Shown here piece after piece: positions 50,406 to 59,924 of a DNA stretch of 64,000 bases (positions are counted from its first letter, which is position 1; each line of letters begins with the position of its first letter). Below the pieces are notes generated by a model. The model did no database searches, had not been told where the DNA came from, and saw only the letters and a program-made list of their open reading frames with translations. This DNA comes from Microcella alkalica (GTDB taxonomy: Bacteria; Actinomycetota; Actinomycetes; Actinomycetales; Microbacteriaceae), in contig NZ_JACGWX010000002.1 in the NCBI RefSeq assembly GCF_014137945.1, positions 186,001 through 250,000 on the forward strand. The letters run 5' to 3'. The translations under genes and the position numbers were made by a program.

Positions 50406-51800
50406 TTACTCCTCGTCGTCGCCGTCGTAGTCCTCGGCGTAGTCGGCGGTCGGGTCGTCGGCGCTGGTGACGATCTGCTCGACCTCGCTCAGCCCGTAGC
50501 CCCATGCGGCGAGTTGGGTGAAGTAGGTCCGGTCGGTGGGGGAGGGGTGCCGCCAGGTCTGCTTGCTGGTGATGTTCTCCACGGCTCCGAGCACGACGGC
50601 CAGCGCGACGTGCTGCGCTTTGCCGGGGGTGTGCTCGACGAGGGCGGCGAGCTTGTCGGCCTCCCAGTAGCCGCCTCGCTCGATGCTCAGGAGTTCGTGC
50701 GCGAGGGTGTTGCCGTCGCGGGTGGCCAGGCTCACGGCCTGCCGGTGCAGGGTGAGGCCGGTGGCGATCACCGCGGCGGCGTCTTTGGGCAGCGTCTTGC
50801 GGGACAGGAACGTGGTGAGCCATTCACGGCGCACGACCTCCGCGGATGCCCAGGCCTTGTTGTTGGCGATCAGTGTTCGGCGTTCAGCCTTCTGCTCGTC
50901 GGTCATCGGCCCGCTGTTGCTGCCGGAGCCGGTGGCCTTGCGGAATCCTGCGGCTTTCGGGTCGCGGAGGTAGTAGGTCACGTCGGCTTTGCCGGTGATG
51001 TAGACCCGGACGAACGCGGCCCGGCCCTCGGCGTTCTCGATGTGCTCGACGGTGGCTTGGTCGCCTTCCGGGGTGACGAGTTCGCTGAGCCGCGTGTAGT
51101 CGGTTTCGTAGTAGCCGCGGTCGCGGTCCGGCACTTCGAAGCCGCGGGCTGTCAGGTCCGCCTCGGTGTCGGCCTTGACCTTCGCGCGTGCCCGGTCGTC
51201 CCTGGCGCGCTGCGCGGTGTGGGCAAACTGTGCGGGGTCGTGGGTAGCCACGTCGATCAGCTGCGCTCGGGCCTCGGGGTCGTCGTCGAATTCGATGAGG
51301 ACGGCAGCCTGGTCGAGGGTCAGCGTGTGCTCGTGGATCGCGGAGACGGCTGTGGCGTTCTCGGCCACGGCGAGGGCGATCTTGACCTCTTTGGCCTTGG
51401 TGCCGGTGCGCTTGGCGATCGCGGTGACGCTCATCCCCTCGAACGCGAGTTGCTGGAACGCGGCGGCTCGGTCGCCGTCGGTGAGGGCTTCACGCTGGTC
51501 GTTCTCGACCATCTGCTGGATGATGCGTTCCGCGGTGGCCTCGTCCGCGTCGACGATGTAGACGGGGATCGTGCTCACGCCTGCTTCTCGGGCGGCGAGG
51601 GTGCGTCGCTGTCCGGCTCGCACGAGGATGTTCCCTTGTGCGTCTCGGCGCGCCAGCACGGGGGTGAGTACCCCGTGTTCTCGGACGCTCTGCACGAACG
51701 CGGCCGTCAGTGGTGCGCTGGGCCTGACGTTGGCCTCGATGACGAGGCTCTGCGGGTCGATGTGCTCGACGGTTCCGGTGTGGATGGTGGTGTCAGCCAT
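50406..51800 (-). CDS. ParB/RepB/Spo0J-family partition protein
   Basis: 464 aa. The N-terminal ParB/Srx domain has VEANVRPSAPLTAAFVQSV-like sequence (IEANVRPS) and VRAGQRRTLAAREAG, the CTP-binding GxRR-type motif in the form GQRR. A KorB-like HTH follows (LAFEGMSVTAIAKRTGTKAKEV). The long C-terminus is as in actinobacterial plasmid ParB proteins. It lies 2 kb from parA and is not in its operon, so it may serve as a nucleoid or replication factor too. ATG 51800 is preceded by GGGAGAG and the repeated leader. Confidence 0.9.
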   Translation of the reverse strand: MADTTIHTGTVEHIDPQSLVIEANVRPSAPLTAAFVQSVREHGVLTPVLARRDAQGNILVRAGQRRTLAAREAGVSTIPVYIVDADEATAERIIQQMVENDQREALTDGDRAAAFQQLAFEGMSVTAIAKRTGTKAKEVKIALAVAENATAVSAIHEHTLTLDQAAVLIEFDDDPEARAQLIDVATHDPAQFAHTAQRARDDRARAKVKADTEADLTARGFEVPDRDRGYYETDYTRLSELVTPEGDQATVEHIENAEGRAAFVRVYITGKADVTYYLRDPKAAGFRKATGSGSNSGPMTDEQKAERRTLIANNKAWASAEVVRREWLTTFLSRKTLPKDAAAVIATGLTLHRQAVSLATRDGNTLAHELLSIERGGYWEADKLAALVEHTPGKAQHVALAVVLGAVENITSKQTWRHPSPTDRTYFTQLAAWGYGLSEVEQIVTSADDPTADYAEDYDGDDEE

Positions 51801-52060
51801 GATCTGTTCTCTCTCCCGATCAACTGTTTTGTTCGCCTGTCTGGCAAGAGGATCGTTTGAGAGCGCAGCGGCGAGAGTGCCGGGTCGTGGAATACCGGAC
51901 TGAGCGCAGCGAGGGAGGATATGCCGCGAAAGCCCGGCACGGCAGCCGTGGAGCGAACTACGATTCGGCGGCCAGGCAGACGGACAACAGACAAGCTCTG
52001 GCCGCGTAGCGGCTCCGTTCATCGGTGCAGCTCGTGCGCCGATCGCGCTCGAGCGCGGTT
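51801..52060. other. parB leader with the second copy of the 49-bp repeat
   Basis: 260 bp without a gene. 51886-51934 equals 47157-47205. Toward parB a TTGCC-AGACA-GGC stem and AAAACAGTTGATCGGGAGAG match the other two leaders in order and spacing. Confidence 0.6.
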
Positions 52061-54010
52061 CTACGCCGCGGCGAGAGCTGTGGCGGGGGAGAGGATGCCG
52101 GCGTCGACGAGCCGGAGCGCTTCTTTGTGGTCGGCACGGCCATCAGGGCCTCGCGGGTACCGCGAGTAGTCGGGACGATCGTTCTGGGCGAACAGGGCGA
52201 TACCGGATGGGGCTCGACGGCCTCGGCGCTTCTTGTTCGGTTTCCGCATCCAGGTCAGCTCGGCGTTCCACCACTCCCACCGACCGCGCTCGGCGCCGTA
52301 GCGGGCTCGGCGGGCCTCCAGGTAGCCGGCGACGTCGAGGGCGTCGGCGGCCGCGTCGAGCGCCGTGGTGTCGCCTCGACTCCATCCGGCACCGCCACGG
52401 CGGGCCAGACGATGGAACCGGAGCCGGTGTAGCGCGACCCGGATGCGTCCGGCGTCTAAGCCGGTCCGGTGCACCAGGTCCTCAACTGTCGTGGAGGCCA
52501 CCTCCGGGAGGTGCTTGAACACGAGACCCGCGGTGCGGCCCAGGCTGCGCGGAGCGGCGAACGTATCGTGCGTGAGCGGGCGGAGATCAGCGGTTAGTCG
52601 CGTGGTCCAGTAGCCGGCGTTGAGCGGGTGGCGGGTGGGGGAGGGGCGTGCAGGCACTTGTGTCCGGTTACGGTCCTCCGAGTCTGTGGAGAACCGCTCG
52701 GAGAGTCGGTAGCGCTGCCCGTGGGGGGCGTCGACGTCTCCGACGCGGACGATCCATGCGGACTCCGGGTCGGCGTCGACGACGGGGCGTGTGAGCGCCT
52801 GGAGCGCGGTGTGGACGGTGGTTCGGCCGTAGCCTGTGTCGGCCGAGAGGCGCCGCACGTCGGCTTCTACGACCAGCTGTGCGGACTGGGCGATGTAGAG
52901 GCAGAGGGCGTCGAGGACGGCACGGGTGCTGTGCGTCCCAGTGCTGCGGCGTGCAGCCGATGATGCCCGGTCCGCGCCCCAGAGGCCCGGCATGGCGTCT
53001 GCGCGCTCCTGAGCGCGTTCTACGGCCGTGAGGGCGGTATTCGCGCGGGCGAGGTAGTTGGTGTCGTCGCCGGTGCCGTTGAGCGGGTGAGCCGCGACGT
53101 AGCGGACGGCGTTGTTCCAGGCGGCGTCCAGGGCGCGGATGCGGCCGCGCTCGGTGCGGGGGATGCGATCGCGGCCGTTCCTGCCGCGCAGCGTGCGGAC
53201 GTGCTCGAACGCGGGCGCGTCGACGACGGCCAGGACGTCCGCGTATCGCCAGCGAGAGTGCGCGCAGCCGGCGAGGACGGCGGCGAGGGTGTAGGACGTG
53301 TCCTCGCCGGGGGCGCCGTTCAGCATCGCGTCCACGCGGGGCGTGAGGGGCCGTCTGGGGCCGGCGATGTAGGGGTGGCCATCATCGTCGACGGCCATGC
53401 CGCGCAGCAGGCCCATCGTGGGCGACGGCAGCTCGGCGCCGGCGTCGACGAGGAACGCGGTGAGGTCGGTGATCGCGTCGAGGGCGACGGTGCAGCTGGT
53501 GAGGGCTGTGAGCGGCCCTTGGGCCACGGATACACCGCCGAGGCGGTGGGGGGCTCCGGGAGGCCGCACACAGCCGGTGGCGGGGTTGGTCAGGGGAGTG
53601 GGGTCGAGGGAGGGCAGCAGCTGGGTTGCGAGGAGCGCGAGATCTCGAACGAGGGCGGCATCGACGGATTCGGCCATGCCGATCCAGACGTGGCGGCCGC
53701 CGGTGGGGCCGGATGCGCAGATCAGGTGTGCGACGTTCAGCTCGTCGAGCCAGTGGGAGAGTCGGCCGGCGTCATAGGGGGCGTTGCCGCGGGAGCTGTC
53801 GAAGTCGAAGCAGAGGTAGTCGTAGCGCTGACGGTCGCCAGAGAGGTACATCGCCCAGGGTGTACGGGGCGGCAGCTCGTTCACCGAGCACTCGTGGTCG
53901 TACTCGTTCAGGACCTCGCCGGATGCGAGCTGTGCGGCGGCGCGCACGTGTTCCCGGGGGCTGAGAGCGCGCGTGAGCACCCACGCGGATGCCAGGTCAG
54001 GCTCCGACAC
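52061..54010 (-). CDS. Plasmid replication protein with primase-like (AEP) domain
   Basis: 649 aa. The N-terminal 200 residues show archaeo-eukaryotic primase features: YLCFDFDSSRG (catalytic Asp-x-Asp), SGPTGGRHVWIGM (the sGRH motif) and a PPGAPHRLGG segment. The middle is helical; a C-terminal winged helix reads STTVEDLVHRTGLDAGRIRVAL. This layout is typical of actinobacterial theta plasmid Rep/primase proteins. Start is GTG 54010. Upstream (54011-54190) are a GCCCG-AAAA-CGGGC hairpin and AAGTTT/AAACTT arms that could belong to an origin. Confidence 0.8.
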   Translation of the reverse strand: MSEPDLASAWVLTRALSPREHVRAAAQLASGEVLNEYDHECSVNELPPRTPWAMYLSGDRQRYDYLCFDFDSSRGNAPYDAGRLSHWLDELNVAHLICASGPTGGRHVWIGMAESVDAALVRDLALLATQLLPSLDPTPLTNPATGCVRPPGAPHRLGGVSVAQGPLTALTSCTVALDAITDLTAFLVDAGAELPSPTMGLLRGMAVDDDGHPYIAGPRRPLTPRVDAMLNGAPGEDTSYTLAAVLAGCAHSRWRYADVLAVVDAPAFEHVRTLRGRNGRDRIPRTERGRIRALDAAWNNAVRYVAAHPLNGTGDDTNYLARANTALTAVERAQERADAMPGLWGADRASSAARRSTGTHSTRAVLDALCLYIAQSAQLVVEADVRRLSADTGYGRTTVHTALQALTRPVVDADPESAWIVRVGDVDAPHGQRYRLSERFSTDSEDRNRTQVPARPSPTRHPLNAGYWTTRLTADLRPLTHDTFAAPRSLGRTAGLVFKHLPEVASTTVEDLVHRTGLDAGRIRVALHRLRFHRLARRGGAGWSRGDTTALDAAADALDVAGYLEARRARYGAERGRWEWWNAELTWMRKPNKKRRGRRAPSGIALFAQNDRPDYSRYPRGPDGRADHKEALRLVDAGILSPATALAAA

Positions 54011-54193
54011 GCGGGAATCTGTAACGATTGCCGCCCGAAAACGGGCGCGTTGAGCTACTATGAATGCATTCCTTCCAGGGAACGACAGAACCTCCGGGGC
54101 CTGCCGGCTTGGATGGGGCTGATTAGCTCGGAGTCGTAAGTTTGGCGACTGGCCGACTCGGAGCTACGAAACTTGAGGGGCCCGCCGTGATGG

Positions 54194-54796
54194 CGGAGCA
54201 TCACATTGATCGGTACCGGTCGCAACGCGATGGGCCTCCTGGAGGCCGCGGCGATAGCGCGACCGATCAACAACATCCGCGTCTACGGTCGTAATAAGGA
54301 ACGCTTGGCCGCTTTTGTCGCGACGGCGAACGGAGTCCTCGACGTGCCGGTCACGGGCTCGCACGATCTCGCTGAGGCTCTGGACGCTACGGACATCGTC
54401 TTCGTGTCGACCGACTCCACCACCCCCGTCCTGTCTCTCGCGGACGTGCCGGGGGATTGCCTCGTCGCAGGGATGGGTGTGCCATCCGAATTCGATGACG
54501 ACCTTTATCTCGGTGCCTCGACGGTCGTTGTAGCCTCGAAGGACCACGAGCGCGGGTTCGGCGACGTCTGGCACGGACGTCTCAGCAGTTCGCTCGTGGA
54601 CCTCGATGCCTCCGGTCGCCTGCCGTGGGACGCGGTAATCGAACTTGCCCAACTAATCGATGCGGCCGAGCCCGCGCGGAGCGGCGTGCGCGTGTTCCGG
54701 GAATCTTCCGGAGGCTACGGAGACATCGCACTTGCGGCGTATATCTACGATCGAGCGGTCGAGAGCGGTCGTGGGCAGCGCGTCCGCTTCGCATGA
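54194..54796 (+). pseudogene. Ornithine cyclodeaminase-family gene, 5'-truncated
   Basis: Only the Rossmann half is left: ITLIGTGRNAMGLLEAAAIA, GDCLVAGMGVPSEFDDDLYL and SGVRVFRESSGGYGDIALAAY. The first 130 residues present in the relative at 42631 are missing; homology starts at about 54194, immediately after plasmid-type DNA and an in-frame TGA. A TTG at 54206 could start a shortened protein, but without the N-terminal domain it is unlikely to fold as an OCD dimer. Confidence 0.8.
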
Positions 54797-55962
54797 GTTC
54801 GGGCAAATCCAAACGGCGGCTTGACGAGTCACTGACGAGCGCCTCCGGGCTGACCTTCTCATTCACGCTGGGCCTCCTCGGCGTCACAATCCCGCTCCTC
54901 GCGGTATCGTACGGCTATCGGATCGCTGACATCGGCGTACTCGTGGCGATCTCAGGGGCCGCCCAGCTCGTCTCCCGGCTCTGGATCGGCGCACTCTTGC
55001 GCAAGGTGTCCGATAAGTGGCTCGTGATCGCGGCCGGCGTGCTGCTCACCGCGTCCTGCCTCCTGATCACAGTCTCGAGTCTGTTCGCCGTATTCGTCAT
55101 TTCGCAACTGCTCCAGGGCGCAGCACGTGCGTACTTCTGGACCGCCTCCCAGACGCATGTCGTCCGCGTCGCGGAGAGGTCGGTGGGTGGGCTCGCGCGA
55201 TTCAACCTCGCTGCGGGCATCGGCGCGCTCGCCGGACCGTTAGCCGCAGGTATCCTGATTCAGTTCCAGGGCCAGTGGACGCTGATAACCGGCGCAATCG
55301 GGTCGGCAATCGCGACGGTCTTCGCCATCCTGCTCGTTCGCCTGCCGCCGTTTGCGCCGCCGGCGCACTCCTCCAACACGAGGATGTGGCGGCGGCCAGA
55401 AATCCGTGCCGGTATCTGCATGGGCACCATCGCCGGGTCGTGGCGGGGTATTCTGGGTTCCTACGTGCCCGTCATCCTCGCGGTTGCAGGGATCTCGCCC
55501 GTCATTGTCGGAACCCTCGCGACCGTCGCCAACCTCGCTGCCGTCGCCGGCGGCTCGGGCATTGGTCTCATCCGGCCGCTCCGACCGCGCGTGGTCCTGC
55601 TGGTCAGCGGTCTCGCCACCGGTCTCAGCGTCGCTGCTCTCGGGCTCATGGCTGGCGATCCGATCCTCGCCGGAGTGTGCCTCGCGATCTCGGGACTGGG
55701 AGCCGGAGCGCTGCAGACGATTAGCACCGCAGCCGTCGCAGACGCAGTTCACGCGGAGGAGCGCGGTGACTCGATCGCCACGAGCGGCACCTACCGTGCG
55801 GCCGCCCTCGTGCTGACGCCCCTCATCGCTGCTGGAGTCGTCGCCGTCGCACCGATCTCGATCGCCTTCGTCGTCGTGGGGCTCCTGTCCAGCGTGCTGT
55901 CGTTCCTCGGCGGCGCGGATCCGGAGCCGAAACTCGGGTCCAATGCGGCTCATCGCAATTGA
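54793..55962 (+). CDS. MFS transporter, second copy
   Basis: 389 aa, a clear relative of the carrier at 43608 in the same position relative to an OCD gene. Shared blocks: FSFTLGLLGVTIPLLAVSYGY, AARAYFWTASQTHVVRVAER, HAEERGDSIATSGTYRAAAL. Twelve membrane segments. ATG overlaps the truncated OCD stop (ATGA). Its last codons (HRN, stop) overlap the convergent ISL3 transposase gene end by 13 bp. Confidence 0.88.
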   Translation: MSSGKSKRRLDESLTSASGLTFSFTLGLLGVTIPLLAVSYGYRIADIGVLVAISGAAQLVSRLWIGALLRKVSDKWLVIAAGVLLTASCLLITVSSLFAVFVISQLLQGAARAYFWTASQTHVVRVAERSVGGLARFNLAAGIGALAGPLAAGILIQFQGQWTLITGAIGSAIATVFAILLVRLPPFAPPAHSSNTRMWRRPEIRAGICMGTIAGSWRGILGSYVPVILAVAGISPVIVGTLATVANLAAVAGGSGIGLIRPLRPRVVLLVSGLATGLSVAALGLMAGDPILAGVCLAISGLGAGALQTISTAAVADAVHAEERGDSIATSGTYRAAALVLTPLIAAGVVAVAPISIAFVVVGLLSSVLSFLGGADPEPKLGSNAAHRN

Positions 55963-57260
55963 GGGTGTAGCAGTGGCCTGAAGCCGCCGGCTTCGAGCAG
56001 TGATCTCGCGATGTAGTTGGTCAGGTTGCGGAAGCCGAGGGCGGAGCCGCGGAGATGCTCGAGGCGGCCGTTGATCGCCTCCGTCGGCCCGTTGCTGGTG
56101 CCGGGCCGGTCGAAGTACGCGAGCACGTCGGCGGCGCGCTGCTTCAGCGTCCGCCCGAGCGTGATCACCTCGCGCAGCGCCGCCGGGACGCCGACGCTGA
56201 CCGTCTCGATCAGCTCGATCATCAGCTGCTTGCCCGCGGCCCGGTCCGGTTCGCGGTAGGCGGCGACCATGCGCTGATAGATGCCCCAGGTGACCTCGAC
56301 CGCGAGATGCCGCTCGTCGGCGAAGAGCGCGTCGAGTCGTTGCTGCTGCCGCGGCGTGTGGAACGCCGCGCCGGTGTGGAGGGTGCGGCGGGCGGCGTAG
56401 AGCGGATCGCCCTTGCGTCCGCGGTGGCCGTGGAGCTGCTGCTGAATCCGCCGCCGGCAGCTGTCGAGCGCGTTCCCGGCGAGTCGGACAACGTGGAACG
56501 GATCCATCACGGCGACCGCCTCGGGCAGCTCCTCGACGGTGGCGGTCTTGAAGCCGGAGAACCCGTCCATCGCGACCACTTCAACGCCGTCTCGCCAGGA
56601 CTGGGGCCTGGCGGCGAGCCACTGCTGGAACGCCTGCTTCGAGCGGCCCTCGACCATGTCCAGCAGCCTTGCTGGCCCCGTGCCGTCGCGGATCGGGGTG
56701 AGGTCGATGATGACGGTCACGTAGCGGTCGCCGTGACGCGTGTGGCGCCAGACGTGCTCGTCCACGCCCAGCACTGCCACGCCGTCGAAGCGGCTCGGAT
56801 CATCGAGCAGGCGCCGCCTGCCCTCCTCGAGCACGGCCGTGTTGGCGGTGTGCCAGGCGACCCCCAGCCCGGCCGCGACGCGGGAGACGGTCAGGTGGTC
56901 GAGCACCAGCGCGGCCAGCGCCCAGCGCAGCCCCGTGCGGGAGATCTTCGCCCGAGGCTCCGCCGCCGCGGACGTGTCCTGCCGCCAGATGCGGCCGCAA
57001 CCGGAGCAGCGGTAGCGGCGGACGCGGACCAGCAACGTGGTGGGTCGGTGCCCGAACGGGGCATGCGCCAACCTGCGCGTGACCGTGTCCCGCGGCACGC
57101 CCTGGCAGCCGCAGGCGCGGCACCAGTCATCGACTTCCACGACCCGGCAGAAGAGCACCGCGCGGTCGGGTTCGAGCCGCTGCCCGACGGCCTCGAGGCC
57201 GAGCTCGTCCAGTCGGCAGAACGTGGTGAGATCGGGCGCGTCGAAGGTAGCGTTGAGCAC
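55950..57260 (-). CDS. ISL3-family transposase
   Basis: 436 aa, full-length. N-terminal zinc-finger cysteines (CRACGCQG; YRCSGCGRIW), an HTH region, and the DDE triad: Asp in VLGVDEHVW, Asp in VVAMDGFSGFK, Glu in GPTEAINGRLEHLRG. No stops. The gene separates the MFS gene from the decarboxylase-like gene, both of which read rightward. I could not define its terminal inverted repeats by eye, so the element limits are not given. Confidence 0.93.
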   Translation of the reverse strand: MLNATFDAPDLTTFCRLDELGLEAVGQRLEPDRAVLFCRVVEVDDWCRACGCQGVPRDTVTRRLAHAPFGHRPTTLLVRVRRYRCSGCGRIWRQDTSAAAEPRAKISRTGLRWALAALVLDHLTVSRVAAGLGVAWHTANTAVLEEGRRRLLDDPSRFDGVAVLGVDEHVWRHTRHGDRYVTVIIDLTPIRDGTGPARLLDMVEGRSKQAFQQWLAARPQSWRDGVEVVAMDGFSGFKTATVEELPEAVAVMDPFHVVRLAGNALDSCRRRIQQQLHGHRGRKGDPLYAARRTLHTGAAFHTPRQQQRLDALFADERHLAVEVTWGIYQRMVAAYREPDRAAGKQLMIELIETVSVGVPAALREVITLGRTLKQRAADVLAYFDRPGTSNGPTEAINGRLEHLRGSALGFRNLTNYIARSLLEAGGFRPLLHPQLR

Positions 57261-57398
57261 GTCGAGGTCTTTCGGACGGTGAGCGTAGGAACTTCCATCC
57301 TGGAAGACCTCGACCCCTATCCCGACAGCGACGCGGCCCGGACGTCTACACCGTCAACTGCGAAGAGCCTCCAATGCGGAGCCAGAAAGAGAGACATC

Positions 57399-58388
57399 AT
57401 GAGCAACCTCGAACTGACCATGGCGGGGGTCGACTACGATCGCTTCGTCGCCATGTGGGACGGCCGCGTGCGCGTCGAAGGCATCGACCTCAACTTCCTC
57501 GCTATGCCGGTCGAGGAGGTATTCTACCGGCAGGCAAAGTACCGCGAGTTCGACGTCAGTGAGATGAGCCTGTCGACGTACGTGCTCACCCTGAACGACG
57601 AGAAGCCACCGTTCGCGGCGATTCCGGTCTTCCCCTCCCGCTACTTCCGGCACCAGAGCATGTTCGTTAACCGCCGGTCGGGCATCACCGAGCCCAGCCA
57701 GTTGACGGGCAGGCGGATCGGCATCCCCGAATACCAAATCACCGCCGGGGTCTGGCAACGAGGCATCCTCGCTGACGAGTACGGTATCGGTCTGGGCGAC
57801 ATCGAGTACGTCTCAGGTGGTGTCGACTCGCCCGGTCGGCACGAGAAGGTGCAGTACGACATGCCGGCGAACGTGCGCCTGTCGCAGATCGGCCCGGAAG
57901 AGACACTGTCCGAGCTGCTGGTCAGCGGCTCGATCGACGGCATCTTCAGCGCGCACGAGCCCTCATGCTTCGGCAACGATCCCGACGTCGTGCGGTTGTT
58001 CCCCGACTACAAGAGTGTCGAGAAGGACTACTTCAAGCGCACCCGCATCTTCCCGATCATGCACCTCATGGTCGTGCGGGCGGAGATCCTTCAAGCGCAC
58101 CCTTGGGTCGCGCGCTCCCTCATGAAGGCGTGCGAGCAGGCGCGCTCGCTCGCTGTCGATGCCCTCGCGTACCGCAGTTCACTGAAGGTTATGCTGCCTT
58201 GGCTCGCCGACCACCTCGAGGAGACGCTCGAGGCCATGGGCGACGACTACTGGCCTTACGGCATCGATCGCAACCGCCACGTCCTCGACGCCTTCCTACG
58301 GTACTCGCACGAGCAGGGGCTCGCGAACCGCCGCTGGGCGCCTCAAGAGATCTTCGCCCCAAGCACCCGCAGCTCGTTCGTCATCTGA
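57399..58388 (+). CDS. 4,5-dihydroxyphthalate decarboxylase-family protein (Pht5-like)
   Basis: 329 aa, the size of Pht5. The sequence MSNLELTMAGVDYDRF, VEEVFYRQAKYREFDVSEMSLSTYV (in parts), FPSRYFRHQSMFVN and RRIGIPEYQITAGVWQRG is characteristic. These proteins have a periplasmic-binding-protein fold but act as cytosolic decarboxylases turning 4,5-dihydroxyphthalate to protocatechuate; no signal peptide is present. AAGAGAG lies 5 nt before ATG 57399. Its original neighbour is probably the MFS gene across the ISL3 insertion. The exact substrate is uncertain. Confidence 0.83.
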   Translation: MSNLELTMAGVDYDRFVAMWDGRVRVEGIDLNFLAMPVEEVFYRQAKYREFDVSEMSLSTYVLTLNDEKPPFAAIPVFPSRYFRHQSMFVNRRSGITEPSQLTGRRIGIPEYQITAGVWQRGILADEYGIGLGDIEYVSGGVDSPGRHEKVQYDMPANVRLSQIGPEETLSELLVSGSIDGIFSAHEPSCFGNDPDVVRLFPDYKSVEKDYFKRTRIFPIMHLMVVRAEILQAHPWVARSLMKACEQARSLAVDALAYRSSLKVMLPWLADHLEETLEAMGDDYWPYGIDRNRHVLDAFLRYSHEQGLANRRWAPQEIFAPSTRSSFVI

Positions 58389-58700
58389 GAAAGCGGGCTA
58401 TCCTCGCGAGCCGAGGCGCACCGTCGTCGGCAGTTCTCGCGCGGGAGGTGGCGACCCAACACAGCTCCCTACCGTGCCGAAACGCCCGAAGTGGGCCAGC
58501 CTCTTAAGTCACTGTGCGGTGCTTTTCTCGGCGAAGATTTGCACTCGCCCGCAGGCGACGGGGTCAAGTCCCTGGAAGTGGTGTACCGGCTGATACTCCT
58601 AATCTCTGCGCTGAGACCTGTGAGGTGTCGGCGGACCACCTCGCTGCCCATGTCGGGTAGAACGTGCATGCGGGAGCGGGCGAGCACGTCCAATCGGGAC
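58389..58700. other. Intergenic region without a recognised gene
   Basis: About 310 bp between the decarboxylase-like gene and IS copy 2. A stretch at 58560-58595 (GGGTCAAGTCCCTGGAAGTGG) resembles ends of mutator-type IS elements and may be an IS remnant, at low confidence. No start-codon-bearing ORF is convincing. Confidence 0.4.
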
Positions 58701-58764
58701 TGCTGAAGGTTTAGGTGACTCCTGACCTGTGGCGACGAGAGTCGCTGCTGGAAGGTTGAGCACC

Positions 58765-59070
58765 ATGCCAAAAGCGTTTCCGAAGGAGTTCCGGGACGAC
58801 GTCGTGGCGATCGCACTGCGCCGAGAGTCATCGTTCGCGCAGATCGCGAAAGACTTCGGGATCTCTGAATCCTGCGTCCAACGGTGGGTCAAGATCGCCG
58901 AAGTCGACGCCGGCCGCCGGCCGGGGGTGAGCACCGGCGAAGCGGTCGAGAACCGTGAGCTGCGTCGCCGGGGGAAGTTGCTGGAGCAGGAGAACGAGAT
59001 CCTGCGCCGCGCGGCGGCGTATCTGTCGCAGGCGAACCTATCGGGCCCAAGAGGCTCTACCCGCTCGTGA
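58765..59070 (+). CDS. IS3-family transposase, orfA
   Basis: 101 aa, intact. The HTH (FGISESCVQRWVKIAEVD) and coiled-coil (ENRELRRRGKLLEQENEIL) match copy 1. The GTGA at 59067-59070 overlaps the orfB start; the -1 frame opens at GGGCCCAAGAGG, the likely frameshift site, which in the orfB frame reads PKRLYPLVSEL. Confidence 0.85.
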   Translation: MPKAFPKEFRDDVVAIALRRESSFAQIAKDFGISESCVQRWVKIAEVDAGRRPGVSTGEAVENRELRRRGKLLEQENEILRRAAAYLSQANLSGPRGSTRS

Positions 59071-59924
59071 GTGAACTCGCCGCCGACGGCATCGCCGTCG
59101 CGGTGACGTGTCGGGTGTTGAAGTTCGCCAAGCAGCCCTATTACCGGTGGCTCGCCGATCCCGTCACGCAAAGAGACTGGGATCAGGCGCAGCTGATCAA
59201 CGCCGCGATCGATATTCACGTCGACGATCCGGCGTTCGGGTATCGGTTCATCGCCGATGAGCTCGCTGAGGCGGGCTTCACCGCGTCGAAGCGACGGGTG
59301 TGGCGGCTGTGTTCGCAGATGGGCATCACCAGCGCGTTCGTGCGCAGGAAGCGCGGCAAGAATCGCCTGGTCGGCCCTCCGGTGCGCGACGATCTCGTGC
59401 TGCGCGAGTTCACTGCCGATCGCCCCGACCGGCTTTGGCTGACCGACATCACCGAGCATCCGACCGGCTAAGGGAAGCTCTATCTCTGCGCGATGAAGGA
59501 CGTGTTCTCCAACCGCATCGTCGGATACTCCATCGCTGACCGGATGACCTCAGAGCTCGCCGTGGCGGCTCTGAGGATGGCGATCCAACGGCGCAACCCT
59601 GCTGGCACGGTCGTTCACTCTGACCTCGGCAGTCAGTTCCGCTCGAGGCGTTTTCAGGCGGAGCTTGACCGTTACGGATTGGTCGGTTCGATGGGGCGGG
59701 TCGGGGCGGCGGGTGACAACGCGGCGATGGAGTCGTTCTTCGCGCTGCTGCAGAAGAACGTGCTCAACAGCCGCCGCTGGGCCACGAGGCAAGAGTTGCG
59801 GCTGGCGATCGTGACCTGGATTGAGCGGACCTATCACCGCCGTCGACGGCAGCGAGTCTTGGGGCGTTTGACGCCGGTGGAGTTCGAGGCGATCATGACC
59901 ACACGGGCCGCGTCCGCGGCCTAA
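59067..59924 (+). pseudogene. IS3-family transposase orfB with an in-frame stop
   Basis: Complete in length: LWLTDITEHPT, VVHSDLGSQFRSR and NAAMESFFALLQKNVLN carry the DDE residues and the end is MTTRAASAA. TAA at 59469-59471 replaces the Glu/Asp codon found in relatives (GEGTLYL in copy 1), cutting the protein after 134 residues. The second motif reads HSDLGSQF instead of HSDRGSQF. Otherwise unbroken, so inactivation looks recent compared with copy 1. Confidence 0.85.

Noticed and set aside
53087-54139. 350-codon plus-strand frame opposite the Rep gene
   Set aside because: Gly/Val-rich shadow of a gene with clear primase motifs on the other strand.
54011-54190. Resolvase res site or attachment site in the dyads before the truncated OCD gene
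   Set aside because: AAGTTT/AAACTT and CTCGGAG repeats are visible, but subsite spacing does not match a res site and no second copy was seen.
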